From: Filimonas effusa
GTDB taxonomy: Bacteria > Bacteroidota > Bacteroidia > Chitinophagales > Chitinophagaceae
NCBI RefSeq assembly: GCF_004118675.1
Contig: NZ_SDHZ01000002.1
Coordinates: 124,001 to 188,000 of the forward strand
DNA: 64,000 nt
Direction: 5' to 3'
Positions 43,892-53,918 of the stretch are shown piece after piece. Each line of letters begins with the position of its first letter. Position 1 is the stretch's first letter. Both the position numbers and the translations under genes were made by a program. The notes under the pieces were generated by a model. The model was not told the DNA's origin and did not search any database. It saw only the letters and a list, made by a program, of their open reading frames with translations.

Positions 43892-46081
43892 ATGTCATTA
43901 CGATTTCAGGCAATCAATGACCTTACCAACGCAACGAAAGTTGCTGTCCCCAGTACTTCGAAAGTAACTGCCATCTTCGGGGAAAATGTTTTCACCCTTA
44001 AAACAGCCCGTTCATTTTTAAGCGATGAAGCTTACAAGAGCTTAGTTGCGAGCATTAAGGGAAGCAAAAAAATTGATCGCGCCGTTGCCAATCAAATCGC
44101 TAATGGTCTGAGGGCCTGGGCTGAGAGCAAAGGCGTAACACACTATACACACTGGTTCCAGCCCCTGACTGGTACTACTGCAGAAAAGCATGACTCATTC
44201 TTCACCATCAAAGGTGACGGTACGCCTATCGAAGAGTTCGATGGCGGCACCCTTATTCAACAAGAGCCTGATGCGTCTTCTTTCCCTAATGGTGGTATCC
44301 GCGCTACTTTTGAAGCACGTGGTTACACTGCGTGGGATCCTTCTTCACCTGCTTTCATCATGGAAATTGGCGAGGGAAAAACTTTATGTATCCCTACCAT
44401 TTTCGTTTCTTACACCGGTGAACTGCTTGACTACAAAGGACCTTTGCTGAAGGCCCTGGAAGCCATGAACAAGTCTGCTGTGGAAGTAGCCAACTATTTC
44501 GATAAAAACGTTACCAAAATAACTGCTACCCTGGGATGGGAACAGGAATATTTCGTTATTGACGAAGCCCTGGCGAATGCCCGTCCAGACCTGGTTCAGT
44601 GCGGACGTACCGTATTTGGTGCTTCTCCTGCGAAAGGTCAGCAACTGGAAGACCACTACTTTGGTTCTATTCCTGAGAGAGTGTATGCTTTCATGCGCGA
44701 TTTCGAAGAAGAGTCGTACAAGCTGGGTATTCCTTTGAGAACGCGTCACAATGAGGTGGCTCCTGCTCAGTTCGAGTGTGCTCCTATCTTCGAAGAAGTT
44801 AACATTGCTGTTGACCATAACACCCTGCTGATGGACGTCATGAGCCGTGTGGCTAAACGTCATAAGCTGCGTGTATTACTGCACGAGAAACCATTTGCTG
44901 GTATCAACGGTAGCGGTAAACACAACAACTGGAGTATGGCAACCGACACAGGTATAAACCTGCTGGCTCCGGGCAAAACGCCTAAGACCAACCTGATGTT
45001 CCTTACTTTCTTTGTTAACACCATTAAAGCGGTTCATGATTATTCTGACCTGTTAAGGGCTGCTATTGCTTCTGCAGGTAACGATCACCGTTTGGGTGCG
45101 AACGAAGCGCCTCCTGCTATCATCTCTGTATTCGTTGGTCAGTCGCTTGCAAAAGTGCTTTCCGATATAGAAACAAGAGTTAGTGATAAATTCGACGAAC
45201 AGGACGAAGCCATTCTGAAACTCGATCTGCACCGCAGCATTCCTGAACTACTGCTGGACAATACCGACCGTAACAGGACTTCTCCTTTTGCGTTTACCGG
45301 CAACAAATTCGAGTTCCGTGCTGTAGGTTCCAACGCCAACTGTGCAAACGCTATGACCGTTCTGAACACTATCATGGCTGAAACGCTGAAAACCTTCAAG
45401 AAAGATGTTGACGCATTGATCGAAAAAGGCGAGAAGAAAGAGATTGCCATCATGCACATTATTCAGAAGTACATTGTAGAAAGCAAAAAAGTACTGTTTG
45501 AAGGTGACGGTTATAGTGAAGAGTGGGCTAAAGAAGCTGAAAAACGTGGTTTACCTAACGTAAAAACCACTCCGCTGGCACTTGACGCGATGATCACTGA
45601 AAAGGCTAAGCACCTGTATGAATCAAACGCTGTTTACACACATACAGAGCTTGAAGCGCGTCATGAAATTGAACTTGAGAACTACCTGAAGAAAGTACAG
45701 ATTGAAGGACGTGTTATGGGAGACCTCGCTCTTAACCACATTCTTCCTGCTGCTATCAAATATCAGACAAGCCTGGCAACCAATATCAACAGCCTGAAAG
45801 CTGCTGGTTTACCAGAAGCCGCCTATGCTACGCAAGTAGAATTGCTGAAAGAGATCTCTGAGCGTGTAAACATCATTTACACCAAAGTAAATGAAATGGT
45901 TGAGGCAAGAAAAGCTGCGAACAACCTCACCAATACCCGCGAAAAAGCAATTGCTTACGAAGCAGAAGTTAAAGCGAAGTTCTTCGACGAGATCCGTTAC
46001 CATGTTGACAAACTGGAACACCTGGTTAGCGACGAAGACTGGACCTTACCCAAATACAGGGAAATGCTCCTGTTGCGCTAA
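43892..46081 (+). CDS. glnN: type III glutamine synthetase
   Basis: From the ATG at 43892 (MSLRFQAIND) the protein has 729 residues, the typical size of GSIII; the upstream ATG at 43841 adds an unlikely tail. Motifs include ATFEARGYTAWDPSSPAF, EQEYFVID (metal ligands), RTRHNEVAPAQFE, INGSGKHNNWSM, GNDHRLGANEAPPAIIS and EFRAVGSN. It makes glutamine from glutamate, ammonia and ATP and is the main ammonia-assimilating enzyme in many Bacteroidota. No PII or regulator gene is beside it. A good terminator follows. Confidence 0.96.
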   Translation: MSLRFQAINDLTNATKVAVPSTSKVTAIFGENVFTLKTARSFLSDEAYKSLVASIKGSKKIDRAVANQIANGLRAWAESKGVTHYTHWFQPLTGTTAEKHDSFFTIKGDGTPIEEFDGGTLIQQEPDASSFPNGGIRATFEARGYTAWDPSSPAFIMEIGEGKTLCIPTIFVSYTGELLDYKGPLLKALEAMNKSAVEVANYFDKNVTKITATLGWEQEYFVIDEALANARPDLVQCGRTVFGASPAKGQQLEDHYFGSIPERVYAFMRDFEEESYKLGIPLRTRHNEVAPAQFECAPIFEEVNIAVDHNTLLMDVMSRVAKRHKLRVLLHEKPFAGINGSGKHNNWSMATDTGINLLAPGKTPKTNLMFLTFFVNTIKAVHDYSDLLRAAIASAGNDHRLGANEAPPAIISVFVGQSLAKVLSDIETRVSDKFDEQDEAILKLDLHRSIPELLLDNTDRNRTSPFAFTGNKFEFRAVGSNANCANAMTVLNTIMAETLKTFKKDVDALIEKGEKKEIAIMHIIQKYIVESKKVLFEGDGYSEEWAKEAEKRGLPNVKTTPLALDAMITEKAKHLYESNAVYTHTELEARHEIELENYLKKVQIEGRVMGDLALNHILPAAIKYQTSLATNINSLKAAGLPEAAYATQVELLKEISERVNIIYTKVNEMVEARKAANNLTNTREKAIAYEAEVKAKFFDEIRYHVDKLEHLVSDEDWTLPKYREMLLLR

Positions 46082-46111
46082 TAGCAGCTATAATTATCAT
46101 CGGTTTTATAG

Positions 46112-46141
46112 AAAAGCCCGTATCGTAAGATATGGGCTTTT
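46112..46141 (+). terminator. intrinsic terminator after glnN
   Basis: The stem AAAAGCCC.TATC pairs with GATA.GGGCTTTT (46112-46124 with 46129-46141; one G-T pair), loop GTAA, followed by further T residues on the plus strand. It starts 31 bp after the glnN stop. Confidence 0.85.
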
Positions 46142-46281
46142 TTATTCCAGGTATGGTTTGCCGTTTGCCCCCCAAACACCCCTTTTTCGCCGAATCGGGA
46201 TGTACGAAGCGTGCGGTAGAAGCTGGGAAGATGTAAATTTATAAGGCAGTTACAACCAACTGCAATACAAAAAAGTCAGTT

Positions 46282-46686
46282 ATGAAAAAGATGATGGTAG
46301 CCCTTGTTGTCCTGGTAGCATTGGCTTCAGGCAGCGCTTATGCACAACGCCCAGGCGGCGGTGGCGGCAATCCGGCTCAACGCAAAGAGATGATCCTCAA
46401 AAACCTGAAGGATTCTGTTCAGCTGAGCGATGATAAAGCCAATAAAGTAGCCGATATCCTCGAAGAAACCAGTAGCAAGAGAAGAGAGATCTTCCAGGAT
46501 CAGTCTTCTGACCGTGATGCTAAAATGGCTAAGATGAAGGAACTCCAGGAGGAATCAAACAAAAAGGTGAAAGCTATTCTTTCTGAAGAAGAGTATGTTC
46601 GCTACGAAACCTACCAAAAAAACCAGATGGGTCGTATGATGAGGCCCGGTGGTGGACGCGGCCCCAGGCAACAGCCCCAGCGTTAA
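46282..46686 (+). CDS. small periplasmic helical protein with Gly-rich ends
   Basis: The 134-residue protein has a signal peptide (MKKMMVALVVLVALASGSAYAQ) followed by RPGGGGGNP, a helical, highly charged centre (about 35-115; LKDSVQLSDDKANKVADILEE, MKELQEESNKKVKAILSEEEYVRYE) and a tail rich in Gly, Arg and Gln. The spacing of the helices resembles Spy/CpxP-like periplasmic proteins of Bacteroidota, but this is a loose match. Many such proteins sense or buffer misfolded proteins or metals. It is a single-gene unit between two terminators. Confidence 0.65.
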   Translation: MKKMMVALVVLVALASGSAYAQRPGGGGGNPAQRKEMILKNLKDSVQLSDDKANKVADILEETSSKRREIFQDQSSDRDAKMAKMKELQEESNKKVKAILSEEEYVRYETYQKNQMGRMMRPGGGRGPRQQPQR

Positions 46687-46754
46687 TATCAGCGCTTTAA
46701 TACGTTTCACGTACAGCCCCCCATGGCATTTGGTTACAGAATGGCATAAAAGCA

Positions 46755-46785
46755 AAGAGGTTGGTCTTAAACAGGCCAACCTCTT
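46755..46785. terminator. bidirectional terminator before accC 3' end
   Basis: A 10-bp stem AAGAGGTTGG/CCAACCTCTT (46755-46764 with 46776-46785) lies between two convergent genes, about 20 bp after the accC stop on the minus side. Confidence 0.75.
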
Positions 46786-46805
46786 CTTGTATCATCAATA
46801 AATTA

Positions 46806-48146
46806 TTATTGCATCTGGAAAGTTTCGAGGAATTTGGTAGTGAAGTTACCTTTTCTGAAATCTTCGTTCTGCATCAGTTGTAAGTGGAATGGAATGGTAG
46901 TTTTCACGCCTTCGATCACGTATTCGCTCAGCGCGCGGTACATGGTATCGATGGCTTCTTCGCGCGTACGTGCAATAGTGATAAGTTTACCAATCATAGA
47001 ATCGTAAAAAGGAGGGATCACATAACCTGCATAAACGTGGCTGTCGACGCGTACGCCATGGCCTCCGGGCGTATGTAATACGGTGATCTTGCCTGGTGAA
47101 GGCCGGAAATCGTTATACGGGTCTTCGGCGTTGATACGGCATTCGATAGCATGCATCTGGGGTTCATAGTTCAATCCGGAGATCTTTTCGCCCATTGCTA
47201 TTTTCAGCTGTTCTTTAATAAGATCGAAGTTGATCACTTCTTCCGTAACACAGTGCTCTACCTGAATACGGGTGTTCATTTCCATGAAATAGAAATTTCT
47301 GTGTTTATCGACCAGGAACTCAATGGTACCGACGCTTTCGTAGTTGATAGCGGATGCAGCTTTGATAGCTGCTTCGCCCATACGCTGGCGTAATTCGGGT
47401 GTCATGAACGGAGAAGGAGATTCTTCTACCAGCTTCTGGTGACGGCGTTGGATAGAGCAGTCGCGCTCGCTGAGATGACATACGGTGCCATAGCGGTCAC
47501 CGGCTACCTGGATCTCGATGTGACGGGGATCTTCCACGAATTTCTCCATGTAGATGCCATCATTCTTAAAAGAAGCGGCAGCCTCGGTTTTAGCGGTGTT
47601 GTAAGCGCGCTCCATTTCTTCTTCGCTCCAAACCACACGCATACCTTTACCTCCGCCACCTGCAGTAGCTTTAAGGATAACAGGATAACCAACGAGATTT
47701 TTAGCAAGTTCTTTTGCTTCTTCCAGGCTTCCTAACAAGCCGTCACTACCGGGGATACAGGGAACGCCTGCTTTGATCATCGTTTCTTTTGCGGTGATCT
47801 TATCACCCATAGAATTGATCATTTCGGGAGTGGGGCCTATAAATTTAATACCGTGGTCGCCACAGATCTGTGCGAATTTGGCGTTTTCTGCGAGGAAACC
47901 ATAACCCGGATGAATTGCATCGGCATTCGTGATTTCAGCAGCAGCCATAATATGGGGAATATTGAGATAAGATTCGCTGCTTTGAGGCTTTCCAATACAT
48001 ACTGCCTCATCAGCGAACTTTACATGAAGACTGTCTTTATCGGCAGTAGAATATACCGCTACCGTTTTAATGCCCATTTCGCGGCACGTGCGGATAACAC
48101 GTAATGCTATTTCACCCCGATTGGCTATCAGTACTTTTTTAAACAC
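46806..48146 (-). CDS. accC: acetyl-CoA carboxylase, biotin carboxylase subunit
   Basis: The 446-residue protein is a complete biotin carboxylase: N-terminal [20 protein letters not shown], the ATP-grasp glycine-rich loop [14 protein letters not shown] (about 157-170), the [20 protein letters not shown] segment and the active-site [16 protein letters not shown]. It carboxylates biotin on AccB with bicarbonate and ATP, the first half-reaction of malonyl-CoA synthesis. It lies 86 bp downstream of accB on the same strand, a normal accBC operon; accA and accD are not in the window. Confidence 0.96.
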   Translation of the reverse strand: MFKKVLIANRGEIALRVIRTCREMGIKTVAVYSTADKDSLHVKFADEAVCIGKPQSSESYLNIPHIMAAAEITNADAIHPGYGFLAENAKFAQICGDHGIKFIGPTPEMINSMGDKITAKETMIKAGVPCIPGSDGLLGSLEEAKELAKNLVGYPVILKATAGGGGKGMRVVWSEEEMERAYNTAKTEAAASFKNDGIYMEKFVEDPRHIEIQVAGDRYGTVCHLSERDCSIQRRHQKLVEESPSPFMTPELRQRMGEAAIKAASAINYESVGTIEFLVDKHRNFYFMEMNTRIQVEHCVTEEVINFDLIKEQLKIAMGEKISGLNYEPQMHAIECRINAEDPYNDFRPSPGKITVLHTPGGHGVRVDSHVYAGYVIPPFYDSMIGKLITIARTREEAIDTMYRALSEYVIEGVKTTIPFHLQLMQNEDFRKGNFTTKFLETFQMQ

Positions 48147-48232
48147 GACTATTATTTATTTTGAAGGATAAATGCAAATGTCAAATGCTGTAGTGACTGC
48201 CTGGCAGTATACTACTGTAACATTCTACATTC

Positions 48233-48721
48233 TTACGCGGGTTCTACCAGGAATAAAGGTTGATCGTATTCAACAGGACTAGCGTCATCAACAAGTACTT
48301 TTACAACCTTGCCGCTTATTTCACTTTCAATTTCATTGAACAGTTTCATGGCTTCGATAATGCAGATCACTTTACCGGGAGCGATTTCGGTTCCTACTTC
48401 GGCAAACAGTGGTTTATCGGGTGAAGCGCGACGGTAGAAAGTACCGATCATAGGGCTTTTAATAGTAATCAGGTTATCGGTTTTAGGGGCAGCCGGGGCA
48501 GCTTCTGCAGCCGGCAAAGCGGCAGCAGGAGCCGCAGCTAATTGCTGTGGCACAGCCGGAGCTGCAGCATATACAGGAGCAGCAGGGGCGGCGAAGACAG
48601 TCTGCACCTGGTCTTCTTTCTGCTTGATGGTTATCTTAAAGTCCTTCTCCTCAATGCTAATCTCCCCGATGTTACTTTTATTAATAACCTTGATCAGTTC
48701 CTGAATGTGTTTGAAGTCCAT
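48233..48721 (-). CDS. accB: biotin carboxyl carrier protein of acetyl-CoA carboxylase
   Basis: The 162-residue protein has an N-terminal helical region (about 1-40), an Ala/Pro-rich flexible linker (about 43-80) and a C-terminal biotinyl domain. The biotin attachment motif is IEAMKLFNEI with the modified Lys at K126. It carries carboxybiotin between AccC and the AccA/AccD transferase. It is the first gene of accB-accC; its promoter should lie in 48722-48856. Confidence 0.96.
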   Translation of the reverse strand: MDFKHIQELIKVINKSNIGEISIEEKDFKITIKQKEDQVQTVFAAPAAPVYAAAPAVPQQLAAAPAAALPAAEAAPAAPKTDNLITIKSPMIGTFYRRASPDKPLFAEVGTEIAPGKVICIIEAMKLFNEIESEISGKVVKVLVDDASPVEYDQPLFLVEPA

Positions 48722-48856
48722 ATAATGATTTTTGGGGTTTTTATTGCTTTTTTACCTCGTTTTAAGCAAAAATGGGTGGCAAAATAGGCAATTTTCACAT
48801 AATAATAGCTTTTTTGCCAAAAGAGGGATGTTTTCCCGAACTAAATGAATAATGCG

Positions 48857-48886
48857 ACAAAAGGATAGCAAATGCTATCCTTTTGT
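48857..48886 (-). terminator. terminator after efp
   Basis: A perfect 13-bp stem (48857-48869 with 48874-48886) with loop AAAT begins 17 bp after the efp stop and includes a T4 run at its end. It should separate efp from accB. Confidence 0.78.
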
Positions 48887-48903
48887 ATATCTGTTGTATC
48901 GGC

Positions 48904-49470
48904 TTAATCTTTTACACGCTCTACGTACTCGCCGGTCTTCGTATTAATACGGATGATCTCACCTTCGTTCACGAACAAAGGCACGTTTACAGTAGCTCCT
49001 GTTTCAACTGTAGCAGGCTTTAAAGCACGCGTAGCAGTATCGCCGCGTAAACCTGGCTCACAATAGGTAACCTGCACCACAATTTTCTCAGGCAATTCTG
49101 CACCAATAGGTTGTTCGGACTCGGTATTGATAAATACAAATACTTCGGAGCCGTCTTTCAGGAACTGAGGAGCATCGATCATGTCTTCTGCAAGCGCGAT
49201 TTGCTCGAAAGTTTCGTTATTCATCAGGTTGAACCCTGTTTCATCTTTATACAGGTACTGGAAAGTTTTTTTCTCTACACGAACCGGGAAAATAGTTTCA
49301 CCACTATTCCAGGTTTTTTCAATAGTACGGCTGTTGTCAACACCCTTTAACTTAGCCCACACTTTCGCTGCTGCACGTGCAGTTTTGTTTTCTCCGAATT
49401 CTACCACCGAGTACAGACTGCCGTCAAGTTTCAGGATCATTCCACGGCTGATATCTGATGTAGTTGCCAT
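48904..49470 (-). CDS. efp: elongation factor P with a variant tip loop
   Basis: The 188-residue protein has the three beta-barrel domains of EF-P: N-terminal KOW-like (MATTSDISRGMILKLDG), OB (central, GETIFPVRVEKKTFQYLYKDE) and the C-terminal domain with VNVPLFVNEGEIIRINTKTGEYVERV. It relieves ribosome stalling at polyproline. The tip loop, normally around PGKG with a modified Lys or with an Arg, reads EFGENKTARAAAKVWAKL here, two residues longer than in E. coli, and Arg32 is at its tip. No epmA, epmB or earP gene lies nearby. A candidate promoter lies 64 bp upstream. Confidence 0.93.
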   Translation of the reverse strand: MATTSDISRGMILKLDGSLYSVVEFGENKTARAAAKVWAKLKGVDNSRTIEKTWNSGETIFPVRVEKKTFQYLYKDETGFNLMNNETFEQIALAEDMIDAPQFLKDGSEVFVFINTESEQPIGAELPEKIVVQVTYCEPGLRGDTATRALKPATVETGATVNVPLFVNEGEIIRINTKTGEYVERVKD

Positions 49471-49952
49471 AAAAGAATTTTGTTAATTTTTACTTTTAAA
49501 CCCCCAGGTTAATATGCTGAGGCACATAAGGTCGCAAGGTAAGACCTATTTTCTAGTCTATCAAACCCGGATATCCCCTTTTTAAAACCGGAAACCCCAT
49601 GACCGTTGACGCGGCGATTTCAATACAGGGGCTCCGAGATCGTGTTTTATAAGGCCTTTTCCCGTGGGCACCCTGGAAAAGAACCACTTAGGCATGTAAA
49701 AGCATCACTCTCTTATATATTATATAGCAATATGTTTCGTGCAAAATCTCCATTCAATTATGATTTCTGATCGTCCATCCCAATTATTTATAAACGCCAG
49801 AAACACGCACTATATTCGTTCGCCGCCTGGAGATCATCAGGCAGACGCCGTGATTGTGTTATTACCAAAGTAATTGTAGAAAAGAGCTGAGAATCTGACC
49901 AATCTGCAACACGCCGCAGACCAGTACTACTCATTTTCTAAAATCCAATGGC
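49471..49952. other. 482-bp intergenic region between efp and the outer-membrane barrel gene
   Basis: This divergent promoter region holds the candidate efp promoter at its left. No coding frame, hairpin or clear promoter for the barrel gene was recognised in the remaining part, which is moderately AT-rich. Confidence 0.6.
49534..49564 (-). promoter_or_regulatory. candidate promoter of efp
   Basis: On the minus strand TTG (49564-49562), a 20-bp spacer and TACCTTGC (49541-49534) lie 63 bp before the efp ATG. The -7 box lacks one T of TAnnTTTG, so the match is imperfect. Confidence 0.35.
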
Positions 49953-52304
49953 TTGAAAAAGACATATTTTAAGTTCCACACCGTTAGTTTATTTCTTTTC
50001 CTGATAGCCTATCCGGCCTTTGCGCAAAAGGCAGAAGGCTATTTGCAAGACAGCAGCAACAAGCCCGTCGCCTTCGCCAATGTAGTATTATTCGGTTTAC
50101 CGGACTCGTCGTTTATCAATGGCGCCATATCAAATGAACATGGGCATTTTATGATCACCTATGCCGGTAATCATACGGAGGGTTATCTGCATATCAGCTG
50201 TATGGGCTTTGAGACCATTATATTGAAAGCAAAAGCGGATATGGGGCGGATTTGCTTAAAGAGCGCCGTTTCTTCGATACAGGAAGTTATCGTAAAAGGA
50301 TCGCGCCCGGTGATCAGGAATATAAACGGCAAGCTTCTCGTAAATGTAAGCAGCAGTTTTTTAAGTAAGGCGGGGAACGTATTCGATGCCTTGCGGCGGA
50401 GCCCTGGTATTACAGTAGATGACAATAACAAAATAACGGTGTTTGGAAGAGGTGTACCGATCATCTTCTTAAACGGGCGGGAATTAAAGAATCCGGCAGA
50501 GCTAGCCACGCTACAGTCAAGCGATATCGTCAGCTTTGAAATAGACCGGAACCCTTCAGCGGAATATGCGGCAGCGGGCAATGCAGTCATTAAGATCACC
50601 ACTAAAAAGGCACCTTCAGACGCTGTCAATTTCCAGCTCTATAATGAAGCTCAATTTGCGAAAAGGTATAGGAATTCAACAGGTGGCAATTTGAATGGGC
50701 GGTTTGGGTCAACGGATTTTGCGGTCAACTATTCTTATACTGCGAACCGCTACAAAAACCTGGAGGAAGCGTATGAAAATAACTTCCAGGACTCTTATAC
50801 TATCACAAACCGGAATTCTGCGGTCAGGTATCCGTCTTTTACTGCCCATAACATCTATGGCGCCATTAACCAGGCTTTTTACAAGAAACACGTTATTGGT
50901 GCGCAGGTAACTTTGAAGCGTGAGGATTCGAAAGAGAAATCCCAGGCAGCGCAAACCATCGCGCGTACCGACAGGGCCACCGTATTCAGGGATGTCAATA
51001 AAAGTGGCAACGGCAAGGCCGATGTATCGACCTATAGCCTGAATTACCTGTTTAAAATGGACAGTGCAAGATCGTTGTCGCTTATTGGCGACTATTCGAA
51101 AGTTTCTGATATTTCTGCGGAAAAAATCACGGAATTGAATCATACCAATAGTACATTGCTCAATACCTTACTGGATAATCGAGACAAATCGGAAGTTTAC
51201 AGTGCGGTCGCCGATTTTGAGACGCCGGTTTTCAGGCGTATCACCATGAAAGCAGGGGGAAAGTATGCTGAGGTGAAACGACAGAGCCAAAGGATTTCCA
51301 CCAATATAGACAACCTTGAAAATAATTATACAGATAACAACGCCATCAACGACCAGATCAGCGCTGCCTACCTGAAAGCTGATTTTCGCGTTGGCGCTTT
51401 TACCATGAATACGGGGTTACGGTATGAGCGAACCGAGACAAAGGTGAGGTCGTTGCAAACGACGCTTGTAGATTCAACTTACGGGGAATGGTTTCCGAGT
51501 GTTTCTTTCAGCAGCAGATTTCGCAGCAGCCGGGTGTCTTCGTTTACATTCGGTTATACGCGTAAAATAGACAGGCCGGCTTTTCGCGAGCTTAGTACCA
51601 ATGTCATTTATTTCGACGCCAATTCCTACGCCGTTGGCAATCCCAGGATACGGCCTACCCTTATCAATAATTTCAGTGCAGACCTGTCTTTATTCAGAGG
51701 GCTGAGTCTCAATTTCGGCCACCGTATAGAAAACAGCCCCCGTGTTTTAACTGCGGTTCCGGATGACAGGAACCCTACTATTATCAAGTACACCTTTGTT
51801 AATCTTGACAAAGCGCAATACAGTTTCGTGAATATCGACTATTCTTTATCCCGGAAATGGTATGAGGGCACCTTAAGTACAGGTATAGAGAGGCCGTCAA
51901 TAAAAGTTCCGTTCCTGGGGGAAGTGAGGAAGGTTCAAAAGCTGAATTACATATTGAAGGTGGAGAACAATTTTAGCCTGTCGGACAAGGTAAGTGTGTT
52001 TTGCAGTTATGTTTATTACAGCAGGAAAGACGATCTGATGACACATTATTATGGCCGTTATAATCTATCTGTTGGCGGGAATGCTTCCATTTTAAAGGAT
52101 AAGTTAAAAATATCTCTCCTTGCGAACGATATATTGAATAAATCGGATACGAGGTGGGAGGACAAGTATGCGAATATTATCTCTGGTTCGATCCCTGATC
52201 ACGATAATACCTGGGTAAGACTGATTGTGCGGTACCATTTCAGGAATTTCAAAAAAACGAATGTGAAAAGGATTGCGGGTGAGGAGGAACTTGACAGAAT
52301 GTAG
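49953..52304 (+). CDS. TonB-receptor-like outer-membrane beta-barrel protein
   Basis: The 783-residue protein starts at a TTG that leads directly into a good signal peptide (KKTYFKFHTVSLFLFLIAYPAFAQ); no ATG fits. A carboxypeptidase-regulatory-like domain (about 27-110) is followed by a plug-like domain (about 120-215; LSKAGNVFDALRRSPGITVDD, FLNGRELKNPAELATL, SAEYAAAGNAVIKITTKK) and a large barrel (about 230-783) of the outer membrane beta-barrel family PF14905 type. It may take up a ligand or act in envelope remodelling; no SusD partner or TonB box is evident. A redoxin gene follows 32 bp downstream. Confidence 0.85.
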   Translation: MKKTYFKFHTVSLFLFLIAYPAFAQKAEGYLQDSSNKPVAFANVVLFGLPDSSFINGAISNEHGHFMITYAGNHTEGYLHISCMGFETIILKAKADMGRICLKSAVSSIQEVIVKGSRPVIRNINGKLLVNVSSSFLSKAGNVFDALRRSPGITVDDNNKITVFGRGVPIIFLNGRELKNPAELATLQSSDIVSFEIDRNPSAEYAAAGNAVIKITTKKAPSDAVNFQLYNEAQFAKRYRNSTGGNLNGRFGSTDFAVNYSYTANRYKNLEEAYENNFQDSYTITNRNSAVRYPSFTAHNIYGAINQAFYKKHVIGAQVTLKREDSKEKSQAAQTIARTDRATVFRDVNKSGNGKADVSTYSLNYLFKMDSARSLSLIGDYSKVSDISAEKITELNHTNSTLLNTLLDNRDKSEVYSAVADFETPVFRRITMKAGGKYAEVKRQSQRISTNIDNLENNYTDNNAINDQISAAYLKADFRVGAFTMNTGLRYERTETKVRSLQTTLVDSTYGEWFPSVSFSSRFRSSRVSSFTFGYTRKIDRPAFRELSTNVIYFDANSYAVGNPRIRPTLINNFSADLSLFRGLSLNFGHRIENSPRVLTAVPDDRNPTIIKYTFVNLDKAQYSFVNIDYSLSRKWYEGTLSTGIERPSIKVPFLGEVRKVQKLNYILKVENNFSLSDKVSVFCSYVYYSRKDDLMTHYYGRYNLSVGGNASILKDKLKISLLANDILNKSDTRWEDKYANIISGSIPDHDNTWVRLIVRYHFRNFKKTNVKRIAGEEELDRM

Positions 52305-52336
52305 CGGATTACATTTTTCAGTGTTAACTTTAGTAT

Positions 52337-52834
52337 ATGAAGCAATACGTTTTACTATCCATTTTCATCGTTACGGCGTTGTTTTCACAGGCGCAACAGT
52401 TTGATGACACTCCTCCATACAAAAAGAACAGTTCGCTGCCGGAGTTTAAGATTCTGCAGGCAGACAGTACCTGGTTTACCGACCTGCTGATCCCGGAACA
52501 CAGGCCGGTTATTATCATGTATTTCAGTCCCGAATGCGGGCATTGCCAGGTAGAAGCTGAAAATCTTGCGCAAAACCGCGACAAACTCGACTCAGCCTTC
52601 ATGTTGTTTGTTTCTTATCATTCCCCTGAAGAGGTTGGTGCGTTTGTGAAAAAGTATAAACTCGACAAATTCCGCTATACAGCTGCCGGCAGGGACACCG
52701 AATACAATCTGCCTTCTTTTTTCAGGGTACAGCAAACGCCGTTTATCGCTGTTTATTCTAAATACCATCAGCTTGTGAAGGTATTTGAAGCCGGAGCCAA
52801 TGCCGAGGAGCTCAGTAAATTGCTACAGGAATAG
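52337..52834 (+). CDS. periplasmic thioredoxin-like protein (TlpA/redoxin type)
   Basis: The 165-residue protein has a signal peptide (about 1-20) and a thioredoxin fold with the active site PECGHC (C67, C70) and the cis-Pro in QQTPFIAVY. The rest (ENLAQNRDKLDSAFMLFVSYHSPEEVGAFVKKY) fits the AhpC/TSA-redoxin side of the fold. It probably reduces or isomerises disulfides in the periplasm. It starts 32 bp after the barrel gene and may be co-transcribed with it. Confidence 0.87.
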   Translation: MKQYVLLSIFIVTALFSQAQQFDDTPPYKKNSSLPEFKILQADSTWFTDLLIPEHRPVIIMYFSPECGHCQVEAENLAQNRDKLDSAFMLFVSYHSPEEVGAFVKKYKLDKFRYTAAGRDTEYNLPSFFRVQQTPFIAVYSKYHQLVKVFEAGANAEELSKLLQE

Positions 52835-52924
52835 CCACCTGGAAAAGTTTTATGAAGATTCTTTTACAGAAGGGAGGTATTATTATGTCTTTTTTGTAGG
52901 ATTTTTGCCACCGAAATATACTAT

Positions 52925-53854
52925 ATGAAAGTGACTGTTGTAGGTGCTGGCGCGGTAGGCGCCACCTGTGCCAATAATATAGCCAGGAAAGAACTTTGTG
53001 ACGAATTGGTTTTAATAGACATTAAAGAAGGTATTGCCGAAGGGAAAGCACAGGATATCTTACAATCAGCAGCATTGCTAGGCTTTGATACCCGTATTAC
53101 CGGTTGCTCCCGTGATTATGCCCATACAGCAGGCTCTGATGTTGTTGTTATCACTTCGGGGCTGCCGCGCAAACCCGGCATGACCCGCGAAGAGCTTATT
53201 GGCGCCAATGCCGGCATTGTAAAGGAAGTGACGCAGCAGATCCTGCGCTATTCTCCCGATGCTATTCTTATTATTATCAGTAACCCTATGGATACGATGA
53301 CCTATCTAGCCTGGCAGAGTTCCGGTTTGCCTAAACAGCGTGTGATTGGTATGGGCGGAGTGCTCGATAGTGCGCGATTTAAATATCAGCTGAGCAAACA
53401 GCTCGGTGCGAGTGCAGCCGACCTCAATGCCGTTGTCATAGGCGGCCATGGCGATACCACTATGTTACCCCTTATCCGTTATGCCAACTGGAACAGTGTT
53501 CCGGTAACAGCGCTGTTAACACCTGAACAACAGCAACAGATAGTAAACGCCACCATGGTTGGCGGCGCCACGCTTACCAAGCTGCTCGGCACTTCGGCCT
53601 GGTATGCTCCCGGAGCTGCTGCTGCCGCTGTTGTGGAGGCTATTGTACGTGACGAGAAGAAACTCATGCCGTGCAGTGTTCTGCTTGAAGGTGAATATGG
53701 CCTTAATGACATCTGCCTGGGTGTACCTGTTACCATTGGTCGTAATGGCTGGGAAAATATCATTACTTACCAGCTTAATGAAACGGAACAGGCAATGCTG
53801 CATCAAAGTGCTGATGCCGTTCGCAGCATGAACGATGTGTTGAAGAACATTTAA
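52925..53854 (+). CDS. mdh: malate dehydrogenase
   Basis: The 309-residue protein belongs to the LDH/MDH family: NAD motif VVGAGAVGAT (about 5-14), the adenine-ribose Asp in LVLIDIKEG, the substrate-loop RKPGMTR, ISNPMDTMTYL, and the catalytic GGHGDT. The loop Arg before KPGMTR, where lactate dehydrogenases have Gln, marks it as malate dehydrogenase of the bacterial group III type. It interconverts malate and oxaloacetate in the TCA cycle. It faces the glycosyltransferase gene. Confidence 0.93.
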   Translation: MKVTVVGAGAVGATCANNIARKELCDELVLIDIKEGIAEGKAQDILQSAALLGFDTRITGCSRDYAHTAGSDVVVITSGLPRKPGMTREELIGANAGIVKEVTQQILRYSPDAILIIISNPMDTMTYLAWQSSGLPKQRVIGMGGVLDSARFKYQLSKQLGASAADLNAVVIGGHGDTTMLPLIRYANWNSVPVTALLTPEQQQQIVNATMVGGATLTKLLGTSAWYAPGAAAAAVVEAIVRDEKKLMPCSVLLEGEYGLNDICLGVPVTIGRNGWENIITYQLNETEQAMLHQSADAVRSMNDVLKNI

Positions 53855-53918
53855 ATATCGCAACGTTCCGGTGTCTGGATACTGTGAATTTCGATGGAAG
53901 TTAAGGCAGTAACAGATC

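Noticed and set aside
49953-52304. SusC/SusD-type polysaccharide uptake locus
   Set aside because: No SusD-like lipoprotein, glycoside hydrolase or regulator lies beside the barrel protein, and the protein is shorter than typical SusC.
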